Positions 1-8,596 of a stretch of DNA of 64,000 nucleotides are shown one piece after another; position 1 is the first letter of the stretch, and each line of letters opens with the position of its first letter. Source of the stretch: Roseobacter cerasinus (GTDB lineage: Bacteria > Pseudomonadota > Alphaproteobacteria > Rhodobacterales > Rhodobacteraceae); contig NZ_BLIV01000007.1 in the NCBI RefSeq assembly GCF_009811755.1, forward strand, positions 205,912 to 269,911, given 5' to 3'. The notes below the pieces were generated by a model, which did no database searches, was not told the origin of the DNA, and was given only the letters and a program-made list of their open reading frames with translations. A program made the translations under genes and the position numbers.

Positions 1-3000
1 CATGCGAGGCCTGGAGCACACTGGCGATCATGGTGTTGAAATCCTGAGCGTGCCAATGGTTTTCCAGTAGGGCATCGGCCACATTCGATCCGGCCAGCAT
101 GGGCGAGGTAAAGCCCAACCGCAAAGACGGATCGTCCTGCCCGTTCAGGGTCTGAAAAGCGGTATCCGCATCGACATCGCGGATGAGAAGCGCCGCCGTG
201 CCCGCCGCATCGGCTGTCCGGGCGTAGTAGTCATATTCGTACCAACCGCCTTCGGTCGCCGTGAAGCTGCCCGACGTCGCCGTGCCAGGTGTCGTTTCGC
301 GCAAGACCTGGGTGCGGTCTATGTCATCTCCGGCCTGTGCGGGACGCAGATAGACCGCGCCCCAGGTGTCCGCCGATTCCTGAAACTCGTATGTGACACC
401 CGCCTCCAGATAAACCTGGCCCACGAAATGATGAAGCGCGTTCGCCGCCAGCGATCCGGAAACATCGTCGGTGCGCGTCTCCGTGCGGCCGGCCGTGGGC
501 TGCGCATAGCCCTCTATCGGCAGCAGCCAATCCTCGATTGCGTTATTCGGGTCGGAGAGAAACGCCGCAAGTGTCAACGGCGGCCCACCGTCCGGCTCCT
601 CCGCGGCGCGCGGCGCCGTCAGATCATAGGCGTAATGGGTGAAAGCCGCCCCATTCATGCCGGTGTCAACGGGCGGCTTGATGTCGGCGAGGTCAAACAC
701 CAGATGTTCGATCCCCTTGAAGAGCGCCAGGCTGAAATCATCACCCGAGGTGCCCAGAATTTGATCTTCGAAGATTGCGCGCGCCAGGTCCACATCGACA
801 CCCAAGGCGGCCAGTTGCCCGAGTTGATACTCGACGAAGGCGGCGGCCACCTGCTGTTCGGCATATTGCTCTCGGAGCGCCTGCATCGTCTCGCCGTCGA
901 AAACGACCGCATCGATATCATCGCCACCAAAGAGAAAGACCGCGTCGTCCTGGCTCGCCGTGCCAGCGGCAACCTTCTGCAAGAGGGTCGCTAGGGTCTT
1001 GCCCGCCTCGATCACATCGCTGCCCGCGCCGCCGTCAATGTATTCCGACTGTGCGCCCGTCACGATATGGTCGTCCCCATCGCCCGCAAGGACAACTTTG
1101 GTCTTCTCGCCCGCGTAAATCTGATCATCGCCGTCAAAGCCAAAGATACGTTGAACGGTCGTGTTCCCGCGCAAATCCAGAATGTCATCCAGATCGGAGG
1201 CCTGCAGCACTTCGATATTGGTCAAAAGATCGACGACCGTGGTTTCATGCGCGTGCTGTGCCACTTCGATCGCGCGATACTCAACCGTCTTGTACTTCGC
1301 CTTGCCCCACATGTCCGTCCCGGCCTGTTCCCTCTTGGTCTTGATGACTTCCTGGAGGTATTCGGAACCGGCAGCGAGGTGTTTTTCGACGTGGACCTGA
1401 TTGGCACCGTTCGCCGTCGCCTGGATGCCGCGCGCAAAGCGGTCGTCGTCGATGTTCAGATAGGAGGCGGTATCCTCGCCCGCGCCGCCATTAAAAACCA
1501 CCTTCGCCTGATCCGCGAGATAGGTATCGTCTCCGCCAAGCGCGTTGATCTTGAGCGACAAGTCTTTGATCACGGTCCTATTTGGGTTGAGCGGCACATA
1601 GTCCGTGATCACATTTGTCACGTCGAAGGTCGTCGAGGTCTGCGAAGCTTCGGCCCGTTGGAGCGGGATGGCAAAACCGGGCTTGCCACCATCGGTCTGT
1701 GACGACTCGGTGTATTTCGTTGTTCCATCCGTAATCGTCCAGCCGGAGACATATGTCGTCGTCGTCCCGCCCCCTTTGCCGAAGTTGAACATCGGGCGCG
1801 TGTACACTTCCTCCACGGCCAGCATTAAAGGCGCCATGAAGGTCAGATAAACCGCCTTATCCGCACCACCGTTGGGCAGATCGATCTGCGCTGCACTTTC
1901 ATCCAACGTGACGCTCTGATGGTCCCAGTTCCCCTGGCCAAGGTATTCGGTACCATAGTGTTTGGCCGTCTTCCCCATTTCCGAAATCGTGTCGCTCTGG
2001 ATCGCGAGGCTGGCATCTGCGTCGGTAAAGGACTGCGATCCCAGACCGATGATGCTGTCAAAATTCTTATCCAGAATTCTGTCGAAACGCTCTTCATTCT
2101 CGGCTGCGATGGCTTCCCAGCGGGTGTCCAACTGCTTTTCGAAAAATTGCGCGATGGTCTGCTGGTCGCCATTGGGCAGGCTGCGCATCTCGTCGGCGAG
2201 CTTATCCGCTTCCCTCTGCCAGGTATTGCCTTCCGTCAGCCGGATGATCGTCGATATGGCCGCGCCCACAAGTGCCACTGCAACCGCAACCGGTGCCCCC
2301 ACACCCGTTGCCGCAATACCGATGGAGGCAATACCAAAGGCGGCGTCAACGGCGGTCGCGGCCGCGTAATGCGCCACCTCCTTGTCATAGGTATCCTCCA
2401 GCCGATCTGCGAGCAGGCCGTTGGTTTCCGTGCCGTCGTCGGTCTCGCGCAAGTGGTCGATGTAGTCTTTTGCCGCGTCGAACCTTTGCCAGGAGACCGG
2501 GTCCAGAACGCTGAGCAAGGTCACCACCGCACCGGCGACGGGCACGCCTTTGGTCGCAAAACTCAGAGCCTTCGCGCTGTGGCTCAGCATCGCGGTGGCC
2601 GCCAGCGCCCCCTCGGCGGCCATGGCGGCCATCATCGTGCCTTGCAATGCGGCGGCTTGCTTCAGCGCGTCGCGCTGGTCGTCCGTGAGGTCGGGGTTGT
2701 CCAACTGCCGTGTGATATCGGCCAGACCAACCGCCACACTCGCCACGCCGACGGTCGAGGCGAAAAGGCCCAAGGCGGCCGTTGCCTTGGCATTGCCACC
2801 CAAGAAGTCCGCTGTCGACTGCCCGGTATAGAGCCCGTCCGAAGCAATCCCCAGGCCGAATGATGCATGCAGCTCCGCGCTGGATCCTTCATGGCTCCAG
2901 AACCCCAGACCAGCCGCGCCGCGCAACATGGAGATACCATTGTCGGCGATCCCCCATTTCGAGACTGACTTGCCCGCAAGATCCGGATCCTGCGTCAGAT

Positions 3001-4327
3001 GAGTGGAGATGCCATTGGCCCAGGTCGTCTGTTTGTTCACCGTCTCCGTCGCGGTTTCAAATCGCCGCACTTCGGTGTCGTAATGTGCTTGGTCTGTTTG
3101 AGCTTGTGTGCGCTGCGCTTGCGCTGCGGTCAGCTGCTCTTGCGCGTCGGCAGCGTTCATCCGGACAGTGTCGATATGTGTATTGACCGCCTCTTGCCAA
3201 TTCGCGGGGTTTTGTCCCTGAAAATCAGCATTGGCATTCAGATGCCCTTGCGCAATCGCATTCTCCCGCGCCTGAACCTCCTCTGGGCTCAGATTGCTCC
3301 AGTCATCGGGAAAATTCACGCGGTCGGCGGCAATTGCGTCGCGGATCTCTGTTCTGAGCCGGAGTGCGCCTGTCAGAGAATGGCCTGCTGTGTCCAATGC
3401 CTGCGTGGCATTGGCGATGGCAGTGTTTGCAGTTTCCAGAGCCGAACTGGCTTGGGTAAATGCCTGTCTGTTTTGCGATAGATGCTGGTCCAGATACGTC
3501 TGATTATGCTCCAGGAACCGATTATGCATCTTCAGCAGGTCGGGAAAATTCGTCTCCGTCTGAAACCGGTCCCGGGTGTTGCCCAGGTAGTCAACATCTG
3601 TCCCATTGTCTGCGATGTCTTGATGAAACTGCCGGATCTCAAGCGTCATCTCCGCCTGCTTGCGCGTCACATGAAGCGCATTCAGGAACATGATATTCGT
3701 AAAGACCTGCGTGCCGCTCAGGACCGCTTCGGCCGCCATAAACCCTTTGCCGGTGTCGTCCGTCTCGGTCCAGAAGCTGTTCACCTTGCGCGACATGTTC
3801 TGGACGGTATCCGCCATCCAGTGGGAATAAGACATCGTGGTCGAAGCGGCCTTCATCACCGTCGTGCCAAGATCCACATTCGACCCTTTAACGCCCTCGG
3901 GGGTGTCTGGCAGACTTGCCACAACCTTCAGAAACGTCGCCGTCTGCACGGCGGCCATATACTGAAAGCCAAAGGTGCCGTAGATCCCGACCGTTTCACC
4001 CGGCGCCTCGGGCGAGGGCGCGCCCTCTATGCCGCGCTCTGCCAGCATGTCCTGAAACAGGTTCGACAGCACATCCCACCCTGTTTCGGGGTACTGGTCG
4101 AGAAACATCTGGAACACGATCTGATCCGCGATGGGGCGCGAACTGACAAAGTCTCGCAGCGGATCATCTTCGGCCAGCGGAGGGGGAGAGGTCGGCGCAG
4201 ACGCGCTGTTTTCCGCAGGCTCGCCCCCGGTGCCGGATGTGTGTGCCGCCATGCCACTTGATGAGGAGACGAGGTCGTCGATTGGGGCGGTATGTGTCAG
4301 ATCATCATGGCTGGTCGTCTCGTTCAT
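1..4327 (-). CDS. Giant RTX-type calcium-binding repeat protein, C-terminus beyond window
   Basis: The minus frame is open without a stop from an ATG at 4327 to the left edge, giving about 1442 residues with the C-terminus missing. The first 60 residues are rich in T, S, A and D. Residues about 380-420 are Ala/Gln-rich and coiled-coil-like. Two long Ala/Gly/Val-rich stretches follow (roughly 480-600 and 650-690) that could insert in membranes. Between residues about 925 and 1105 lie glycine/aspartate repeats of the hemolysin type, such as GFDGDDQIYAG, GDGDDHIVTG and DGGAGSDVIEAG, which bind calcium in secreted type I substrates. No Sec signal peptide is seen, as expected for type I secretion with a C-terminal signal. 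The middle has no domain I recognise, so toxin, adhesin and S-layer roles all remain open. No type I exporter lies beside it in the window. Confidence 0.85.
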   Translation of the reverse strand, partial: MNETTSHDDLTHTAPIDDLVSSSSGMAAHTSGTGGEPAENSASAPTSPPPLAEDDPLRDFVSSRPIADQIVFQMFLDQYPETGWDVLSNLFQDMLAERGIEGAPSPEAPGETVGIYGTFGFQYMAAVQTATFLKVVASLPDTPEGVKGSNVDLGTTVMKAASTTMSYSHWMADTVQNMSRKVNSFWTETDDTGKGFMAAEAVLSGTQVFTNIMFLNALHVTRKQAEMTLEIRQFHQDIADNGTDVDYLGNTRDRFQTETNFPDLLKMHNRFLEHNQTYLDQHLSQNRQAFTQASSALETANTAIANATQALDTAGHSLTGALRLRTEIRDAIAADRVNFPDDWSNLSPEEVQARENAIAQGHLNANADFQGQNPANWQEAVNTHIDTVRMNAADAQEQLTAAQAQRTQAQTDQAHYDTEVRRFETATETVNKQTTWANGISTHLTQDPDLAGKSVSKWGIADNGISMLRGAAGLGFWSHEGSSAELHASFGLGIASDGLYTGQSTADFLGGNAKATAALGLFASTVGVASVAVGLADITRQLDNPDLTDDQRDALKQAAALQGTMMAAMAAEGALAATAMLSHSAKALSFATKGVPVAGAVVTLLSVLDPVSWQRFDAAKDYIDHLRETDDGTETNGLLADRLEDTYDKEVAHYAAATAVDAAFGIASIGIAATGVGAPVAVAVALVGAAISTIIRLTEGNTWQREADKLADEMRSLPNGDQQTIAQFFEKQLDTRWEAIAAENEERFDRILDKNFDSIIGLGSQSFTDADASLAIQSDTISEMGKTAKHYGTEYLGQGNWDHQSVTLDESAAQIDLPNGGADKAVYLTFMAPLMLAVEEVYTRPMFNFGKGGGTTTTYVSGWTITDGTTKYTESSQTDGGKPGFAIPLQRAEASQTSTTFDVTNVITDYVPLNPNRTVIKDLSLKINALGGDDTYLADQAKVVFNGGAGEDTASYLNIDDDRFARGIQATANGANQVHVEKHLAAGSEYLQEVIKTKREQAGTDMWGKAKYKTVEYRAIEVAQHAHETTVVDLLTNIEVLQASDLDDILDLRGNTTVQRIFGFDGDDQIYAGEKTKVVLAGDGDDHIVTGAQSEYIDGGAGSDVIEAGKTLATLLQKVAAGTASQDDAVFLFGGDDIDAVVFDGETMQALREQYAEQQVAAAFVEYQLGQLAALGVDVDLARAIFEDQILGTSGDDFSLALFKGIEHLVFDLADIKPPVDTGMNGAAFTHYAYDLTAPRAAEEPDGGPPLTLAAFLSDPNNAIEDWLLPIEGYAQPTAGRTETRTDDVSGSLAANALHHFVGQVYLEAGVTYEFQESADTWGAVYLRPAQAGDDIDRTQVLRETTPGTATSGSFTATEGGWYEYDYYARTADAAGTAALLIRDVDADTAFQTLNGQDDPSLRLGFTSPMLAGSNVADALLENHWHAQDFNTMIASVLQASH

Positions 4328-4381
4328 CTATTTCCGCTTTCCCCTAGGTCATCCTCGAACCCTACAGAGACAAAATCACTT

Positions 4382-4401
4382 GGCAACAAATACTTGTTAC
4401 C
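4382..4401. promoter_or_regulatory. Imperfect palindrome upstream of the RTX gene
   Basis: GGCAACAA and TTGTTACC flank a 4-nt spacer, with 7 of 8 arm bases complementary. The site lies about 55 bp upstream of the RTX start, in an AT-richer stretch. It could be an operator for that gene. No bound regulator is identifiable. Confidence 0.35.
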
Positions 4402-4584
4402 TGTCGTGTCTTAATCCGAGCATGCACACTAAATCAGCCGAAGCCAGCATCATGCAATTGCACCGAAGGCTCAATTTGTCCCACGCGACCTTTGGATTGG
4501 CATCTCGAACCGCGCTCCAACCTGGTCGAATGGCAGGCCTCCGCGCGGTCATGCAGCATCACGAACCAGGCAATGCTGCGGTTT

Positions 4585-4980
4585 TCACTGTACTTGCACG
4601 CGCAGGATGACATCGCAATGACCGGATAGGGCTTCGGGGCGCGAAGGGCCACGACCCGGCGGCATGAGCACCCGGAAACGGACTGCGCACAGACATGAGA
4701 TACGCGCAAAACTTGCCATCGCTTTGTCCAACGACACATCAGCAACCAACCGCGTCAACCTCGCAGTCTCTTCATCAGGCATCTTCAGGCGTTTCACTTC
4801 AGACGGCGTCGGTCCGCTGTACGTCTCTCGCGTGTTGAAAAATGTCGCTTCGGCAATTCCGGCCTTTCGGCAGACCTCGGCGACTGACGTGCCGTCTTCT
4901 ACCTGCTTCGCTGGCACCAAGCTGGAGGCGGATGTGATCGTCTATGCCGCGACGATGGCTCGATGACTGGCAGGGTGGCA
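4585..4980 (-). pseudogene. IS3-family OrfA transposase remnant
   Basis: The minus frame from about 4920 encodes a stretch recognisable as the helix-turn-helix OrfA of IS3-family elements: KQVEDGTSVAEVCRKAGIAE, then PSEVKRLK, then a leucine-zipper-like ARLTRLVADVSLDKAM. The first residues of the family (the usual KxSRFxExQI start) are only poorly matched. After SLDKAM the reading drifts into unrelated sequence, so the OrfA/OrfB frameshift region and OrfB are not preserved. Several family residues are changed (for example the usual FYNWRKKYGG reads FFNTRETYSG), which supports an old, inactive copy. The rest of 4328-5344 shows no gene I can support. Confidence 0.7.
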
Positions 4981-5344
4981 GATCCGATTGATCAGGAGAC
5001 CGCAGACCGAGGTCGGCAAGGTCTGGAGTCCGGGCTCCGACACCCCCAAGAACCCAGGGTCCTGGGAGGGTGAGCAGCGCAATATGTGGACACCTGCGCA
5101 GGTGCAGACTCTTTGGCTGCATGGCGGCAAGCTGCATCAGTCGCGGCAGTACTCACGGTTCCTGTCGCCACAGATCAAAGCGCCGGTGGAGGGTGTCGCG
5201 ACGCCGGTCAATAGTTTGCAGGATGTGCATCAGCGGGTGAGTATGTGATGGGGCGACCCCGGTTTGGGGCTGACTGCTGGTCAATACGCTTTCACTTTTT
5301 CGTAGAGCGATTGCGCGGCCCGCCCGGATCGGACAGAAGAGCGC

Positions 5345-5974
5345 ATGTTTGATCGTCATCTGCGCAGACTGATGGACCCGACCCTCAATGCCATGGGGCG
5401 CCGATTGGCGCGTGCGGGCTGCACAGCCAACGGGATGACATTGGCCGGTCTGGTGATCGGGCTTGCCGCGTCGTGTCTGATTTACGGGGGGATGACCTTC
5501 TGGGCTCTTGCGCCGCTGCTGCTGAGCCGCTTGGCTGATGGGCTCGACGGGGCCGTGGCGCGGGCGACGCGCCAAACCGATTTTGGCGGATATTTCGACA
5601 TATCGGCGGATTTCTTATTCTATGGCAGCGTGCCCTTCGCCTTCGTTTTGCTCGACCCGGCGCAGAACGGGGTGGCGGGGGCCTTCTTGCTGGCGTCCTT
5701 CTACTTCAATGGCACGAGCTTTCTCGGCTATGCCATTATTGCGGAGAAACGGGGGATGAAGACCTCAGCACAGGGGGTGAAGTCGCTCTATTACTCCAAT
5801 GGGCTTTTGGAGGGCGGAGAGACAATTGTGTTTTTCATTGCTTTGTGTCTGTTGCCACATTGGTTTGAGCAACTCGCATGGGGGTTTGGCGTTGCCTGTT
5901 TTGCGACAGGTGCGCTGCGGATCTATGCCGCACAGAAGGTGTTTCGCCCGGCGGAAGAGCGGCAGTCCCCGTAA
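5345..5974 (+). CDS. CDP-alcohol phosphatidyltransferase family protein
   Basis: A 209-residue integral membrane protein with several hydrophobic segments. It carries the CDP-alcohol phosphotransferase signature: ADGLDGAVAR followed by GGYFDISAD supplies the four metal-binding aspartates (D-x2-D-G-x2-A-R ... G-x3-D-x3-D). The spacing between AR and the second glycine is 7 residues, one shorter than the common 8. These enzymes move a phosphatidyl or other phosphoalcohol group from CDP-diacylglycerol (or a CDP-alcohol) to an acceptor alcohol at the inner membrane. The acceptor cannot be read from sequence; phosphatidylglycerophosphate, phosphatidylcholine and inositol-phosphate synthases share this fold. 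It stands alone between two insertion-sequence remnants. Only a weak AGAAG ribosome-binding site precedes the ATG. Confidence 0.85.
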   Translation: MFDRHLRRLMDPTLNAMGRRLARAGCTANGMTLAGLVIGLAASCLIYGGMTFWALAPLLLSRLADGLDGAVARATRQTDFGGYFDISADFLFYGSVPFAFVLLDPAQNGVAGAFLLASFYFNGTSFLGYAIIAEKRGMKTSAQGVKSLYYSNGLLEGGETIVFFIALCLLPHWFEQLAWGFGVACFATGALRIYAAQKVFRPAEERQSP

Positions 5975-6315
5975 GAGTATGTTGGGGCAATCAAGACGCA
6001 TCCGCTGTTCCTGCAGAGGGGAGGGTGCGGCGCGACGCTGGGAGATTTCGGCGGGGGTGAGGCACGTATCCGCAGATACAACTCCGTTCACACAATTGGT
6101 GATCTGTTGATCGCATCTGCCTCCGGCCAGACGACACTGCACCGCTGTGACAGGTTTGAGGGTGCGGCAAGCCGGGCGACGTACTGGCCGTGCAGCTGGC
6201 TTTGGCCACAGCCCTATCAACAGAAAGAAACAGGAACGGCTTCTGCTCACGGATCATGATATGAAGATGATCAGTGACCGCCTCGGGACCACCCCTCTCG
6301 TGACATTGCTGCGCA

Positions 6316-6486
6316 ATGCACTGCCGGGCAATGGCCAAGCGTTGCTACAAACGGCGTAACCGGATCGAGATCATGTTCGGCAGATCGACAGATTGGCGGC
6401 GTGTTGCAAACCGATACGACCGATGCCCGAAGCTCTTCCTGTCGGCCATCACCTGCGCCGCACTCATCATTTATTGGATGTTAGAC
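6316..6486 (+). pseudogene. IS5-family transposase C-terminal remnant
   Basis: The plus frame reads CYKRRNRIEIMFGR, then DWRRVANRYDRCPKLFLSAI and IIYW. This is the conserved C-terminal block of IS5-family DDE transposases; the E of RIEIMFGR is the catalytic glutamate region. Upstream frames between 5975 and 6316 are broken and I could not reconstruct the N-terminal part. The fragment ends directly against the stop codon of the next gene on the opposite strand, so an element once inserted beside or into the 3' end of the che operon. Confidence 0.75.
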
Positions 6487-6492
6487 CTGGTC

Positions 6493-6867
6493 CTAGAAGA
6501 GATCCAGATCTTCTGGCGTGTTCGAAGTTTGGTCGCTGTAGTTTTTGGAGTCGCCATCCAGTATTGCGCGAGTGGCCTCCAATTTTAGCTTTTCGGAGAG
6601 CTTGCAAAGGTCGCTTGCGTTCAGTACCGACTTTTCGGATTGACTGAGAAGCAACAACATAAGCGCCAGATCCTCGAGCGATTGTCTAACGAAGTCCAGC
6701 GCCTGAAGATTTGTAATCGTCTGCGCATCTGGAGATTGCAAAAGACCTATCGACTGCCCAATCGTTTCTTCGACGTCAAAGATTTGCGCCGAGAGCTTAT
6801 CAAGGTATTGCGAAAGGCGGGCTTGAATCTTTGAAACGTGCTCGTCAGTTCGACAGGTCGGCGACAT
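6493..6867 (-). CDS. Small helical protein with CheZ-like DxxxQ motif, last gene of che operon
   Basis: A 124-residue, probably all-helical protein whose ATG directly abuts the TAA of the preceding cheY. It has no signal peptide. Residues 58-62 read DFVRQ inside an amphipathic helix (LQALDFVRQSLEDLALML). CheZ phosphatase uses an Asp-x3-Gln pair in a similar helix to dephosphorylate CheY-P, and the acidic C-terminal tail ending EDLDLF resembles the CheY-binding tail of CheZ in character. A CheZ-like or CheT-like phosphatase is my inference from motif, length and operon position; there is no full-length match I can assert. Base composition is lower in GC than cheA. The 3' end touches an IS5 remnant, so the native C-terminus may have been altered. 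Confidence 0.65.
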   Translation of the reverse strand: MSPTCRTDEHVSKIQARLSQYLDKLSAQIFDVEETIGQSIGLLQSPDAQTITNLQALDFVRQSLEDLALMLLLLSQSEKSVLNASDLCKLSEKLKLEATRAILDGDSKNYSDQTSNTPEDLDLF

Positions 6868-7260
6868 TTACAAACGGCCCACGACAGCTTCAATACAATT
6901 GCGCAAAGCCGCCTGTTCAAAAGGCTTTTTCAGGTAGTTGTTCATGCCAAGCTTCTTGCCATGGTCGATGATCTGCTGCTCCGCCCGGCCGGTGATTAGA
7001 ATGAAGCCGACGCCCTTTGTTTTTGGTCCACTGCGGAGTTGGTGCAATAGCTTCAATCCGTCCATCTCCGGCATGTTATAGTCGGAAATAACCAGATGAA
7101 CGGGGTGCGTAGCCAGCGATTTGAGCGCGTCAACGCCGTTTTCCGCAGTCGATACGTTGCGAACGCCAAAGGCATCAAGCGCTTGCGTGATCAGCCCGCG
7201 GCTTGTCGACATGTCATCTACTACCATGATCCTGATTTGGTCTCGCAAAGACATATTCAA
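6868..7260 (-). CDS. cheY: Chemotaxis response regulator CheY (second copy)
   Basis: A 130-residue single receiver domain. The acidic pair is D15-D16 (VVDD), the phosphorylated aspartate is D60 (ISDYNMPEMDG), the switch threonine is T90 (ILITGR) and the conserved lysine is K112 (KKPF). There is no output domain, as in CheY proteins that bind the flagellar switch. It overlaps cheR by 4 bp (ATGA) and is followed without spacing by the DxxxQ protein. It is one of two receivers in the operon; the other lies upstream of cheA. One may act as phosphate sink and the other as motor ligand, but sequence does not say which. Confidence 0.93.
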   Translation of the reverse strand: MNMSLRDQIRIMVVDDMSTSRGLITQALDAFGVRNVSTAENGVDALKSLATHPVHLVISDYNMPEMDGLKLLHQLRSGPKTKGVGFILITGRAEQQIIDHGKKLGMNNYLKKPFEQAALRNCIEAVVGRL

Positions 7261-8141
7261 TGTTCCTTCGACAGTGGTTCGGTTGATGTGCTGGCGGTTG
7301 TCGGGCGATAGGTGGTCGGCCCATCAGTTCGAAAGCCGGCTGTATCTGTGTCTGCGATACGCTCTGAATGCCCGAGGAAGAGATACCCATCGGGCTTGAG
7401 CATTTGATGAAATCGCGGCCAGAGCCGATTTTGTGTATCTAAATCAAAGTAGATAACAACATTTCGGCAGAAAATTATGTCCATCTTCTGCTTCATTGGC
7501 CAAGACGTTAGTAGATTGAGCTCTCGGAAAGCGATCATCTGCTGCAATTCTTTGTTGGCGATGAATACGGTTTCTCCGTTCTCGGAACCTTTGCGGAAGT
7601 GCCGCTGAAGAAGGGTCTCAGGTATCCCGGACGTCAGACGCTCAGGGTAGCTAGCGGCTGTCGCAAACTTGACCACATTGGGATCGATGTCGGTTGCGAG
7701 GATGCGAATGTCGAGATCCAGGACGTTTGGTATCGCTTCGGCCAGCGTCATAGCGATCGAGAGTGCCTCCTGACCATTTGAGCACCCTGCTGACCAAATT
7801 CTCACTTTTTCCCCATTCTTAAGCTTTGGGAGCAACATGTCTGCAATTCGGCTCTGCAAGATATCAAAGTGATGTTTTTCACGGAAGAAATGAGACACAT
7901 TTGTTGTGAGCGCCGAGATCATATGTCGGCGCTCGTCTGCTCCATCTTCCGAACAGACAAACGCACTGTAGTCATCGAAGTCAGCCATGTTGAGCGCGCG
8001 AAGCCGGTGCCGCAGACGGGACTGAATCATTGATATCTTCTCGACAGCAAGTTGAAGCCCGCTTTCACGATATGCAAGTTGAGCAATCGCTTCAAAGCTT
8101 TCGGCCGTGATGCCGCTGTCTCCAACCTGATCCTTCATCAC
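7257..8141 (-). CDS. cheR: Chemotaxis MCP glutamate methyltransferase CheR
   Basis: A 294-residue cytosolic S-adenosylmethionine-dependent methyltransferase that methylates glutamates on chemoreceptors for adaptation. The N-terminal helical CheR domain (about 15-75) precedes TNVSHFFRE (80-88). The SAM-binding loop is WSAGCSNGQE (116-125), and CRNVVIYFD near residue 220 is the conserved late motif of the family. It has no C-terminal pentapeptide-receptor tether I can see. It overlaps cheW and cheY by 4 bp on each side. No methylesterase CheB partner is encoded in this operon. Confidence 0.93.
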   Translation of the reverse strand: MMKDQVGDSGITAESFEAIAQLAYRESGLQLAVEKISMIQSRLRHRLRALNMADFDDYSAFVCSEDGADERRHMISALTTNVSHFFREKHHFDILQSRIADMLLPKLKNGEKVRIWSAGCSNGQEALSIAMTLAEAIPNVLDLDIRILATDIDPNVVKFATAASYPERLTSGIPETLLQRHFRKGSENGETVFIANKELQQMIAFRELNLLTSWPMKQKMDIIFCRNVVIYFDLDTQNRLWPRFHQMLKPDGYLFLGHSERIADTDTAGFRTDGPTTYRPTTASTSTEPLSKEH

Positions 8142-8596
8142 GCGGCTTGACCTTGTACAGAAGTCACAATCGAGCTGAGATCCAGGACACGGATCATTCT
8201 CTCGTCGATCACTGTGAGCGCGCTCACAACATTTGGAGCGTTGCTTGCTTGCATCTCCGGTGGCGGCTGAAGATCATCGTCTGTCAGGGCGATGATATCG
8301 GATACCGCATCGACCAGCAGACCGGTCATGACATCGTCGTGGTTCACGACGATTATGACATTCCGATCAGTTTGTTTCTGAGGCTTGAGGCCAAGCCTTT
8401 CCGACAAATCCATGACCGGGAGCACGGTTCCGCGCAGATTAATGACACCCTTCATGTAGCTTGGAGCGTGAGGGAGTGGCGTTGTTTTGGTCCACCCTCG
8501 GATTTCGCGCACCGACATGATGTCGAGCGAGTATTCTTGCTCGGCAAGCTGGAAAGTCAGCAACTCAATCGATGTTGATGTGTCTTTTTCACTCAT
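8138..8596 (-). CDS. cheW: Chemotaxis coupling protein CheW
   Basis: A 152-residue single CheW domain that links CheA to chemoreceptors. The typical start of strand 1 is present (LLTFQLAEQEYSLDIMSVRE), followed by MKGVINLRGTVLPVMDL and IIVVNHDDVMTGLLVDAVSD, which are the core CheW signatures. Length matches the family. It overlaps cheA by 4 bp upstream and cheR by 4 bp downstream, so translation is probably coupled. Confidence 0.94.
   Translation of the reverse strand: MSEKDTSTSIELLTFQLAEQEYSLDIMSVREIRGWTKTTPLPHAPSYMKGVINLRGTVLPVMDLSERLGLKPQKQTDRNVIIVVNHDDVMTGLLVDAVSDIIALTDDDLQPPPEMQASNAPNVVSALTVIDERMIRVLDLSSIVTSVQGQAA

Noticed and set aside
428..4261. Several long plus-strand open frames opposite the RTX gene
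   Set aside because: Their translations are Arg/Pro/His-rich with no family pattern, while the minus frame is continuous and carries RTX repeats.
5053..5066. Palindrome-like CCCAGGGTCCTGGG as a possible IS end or operator
   Set aside because: It is imperfect in the centre, has no matching partner and no gene within reach that it could clearly control.
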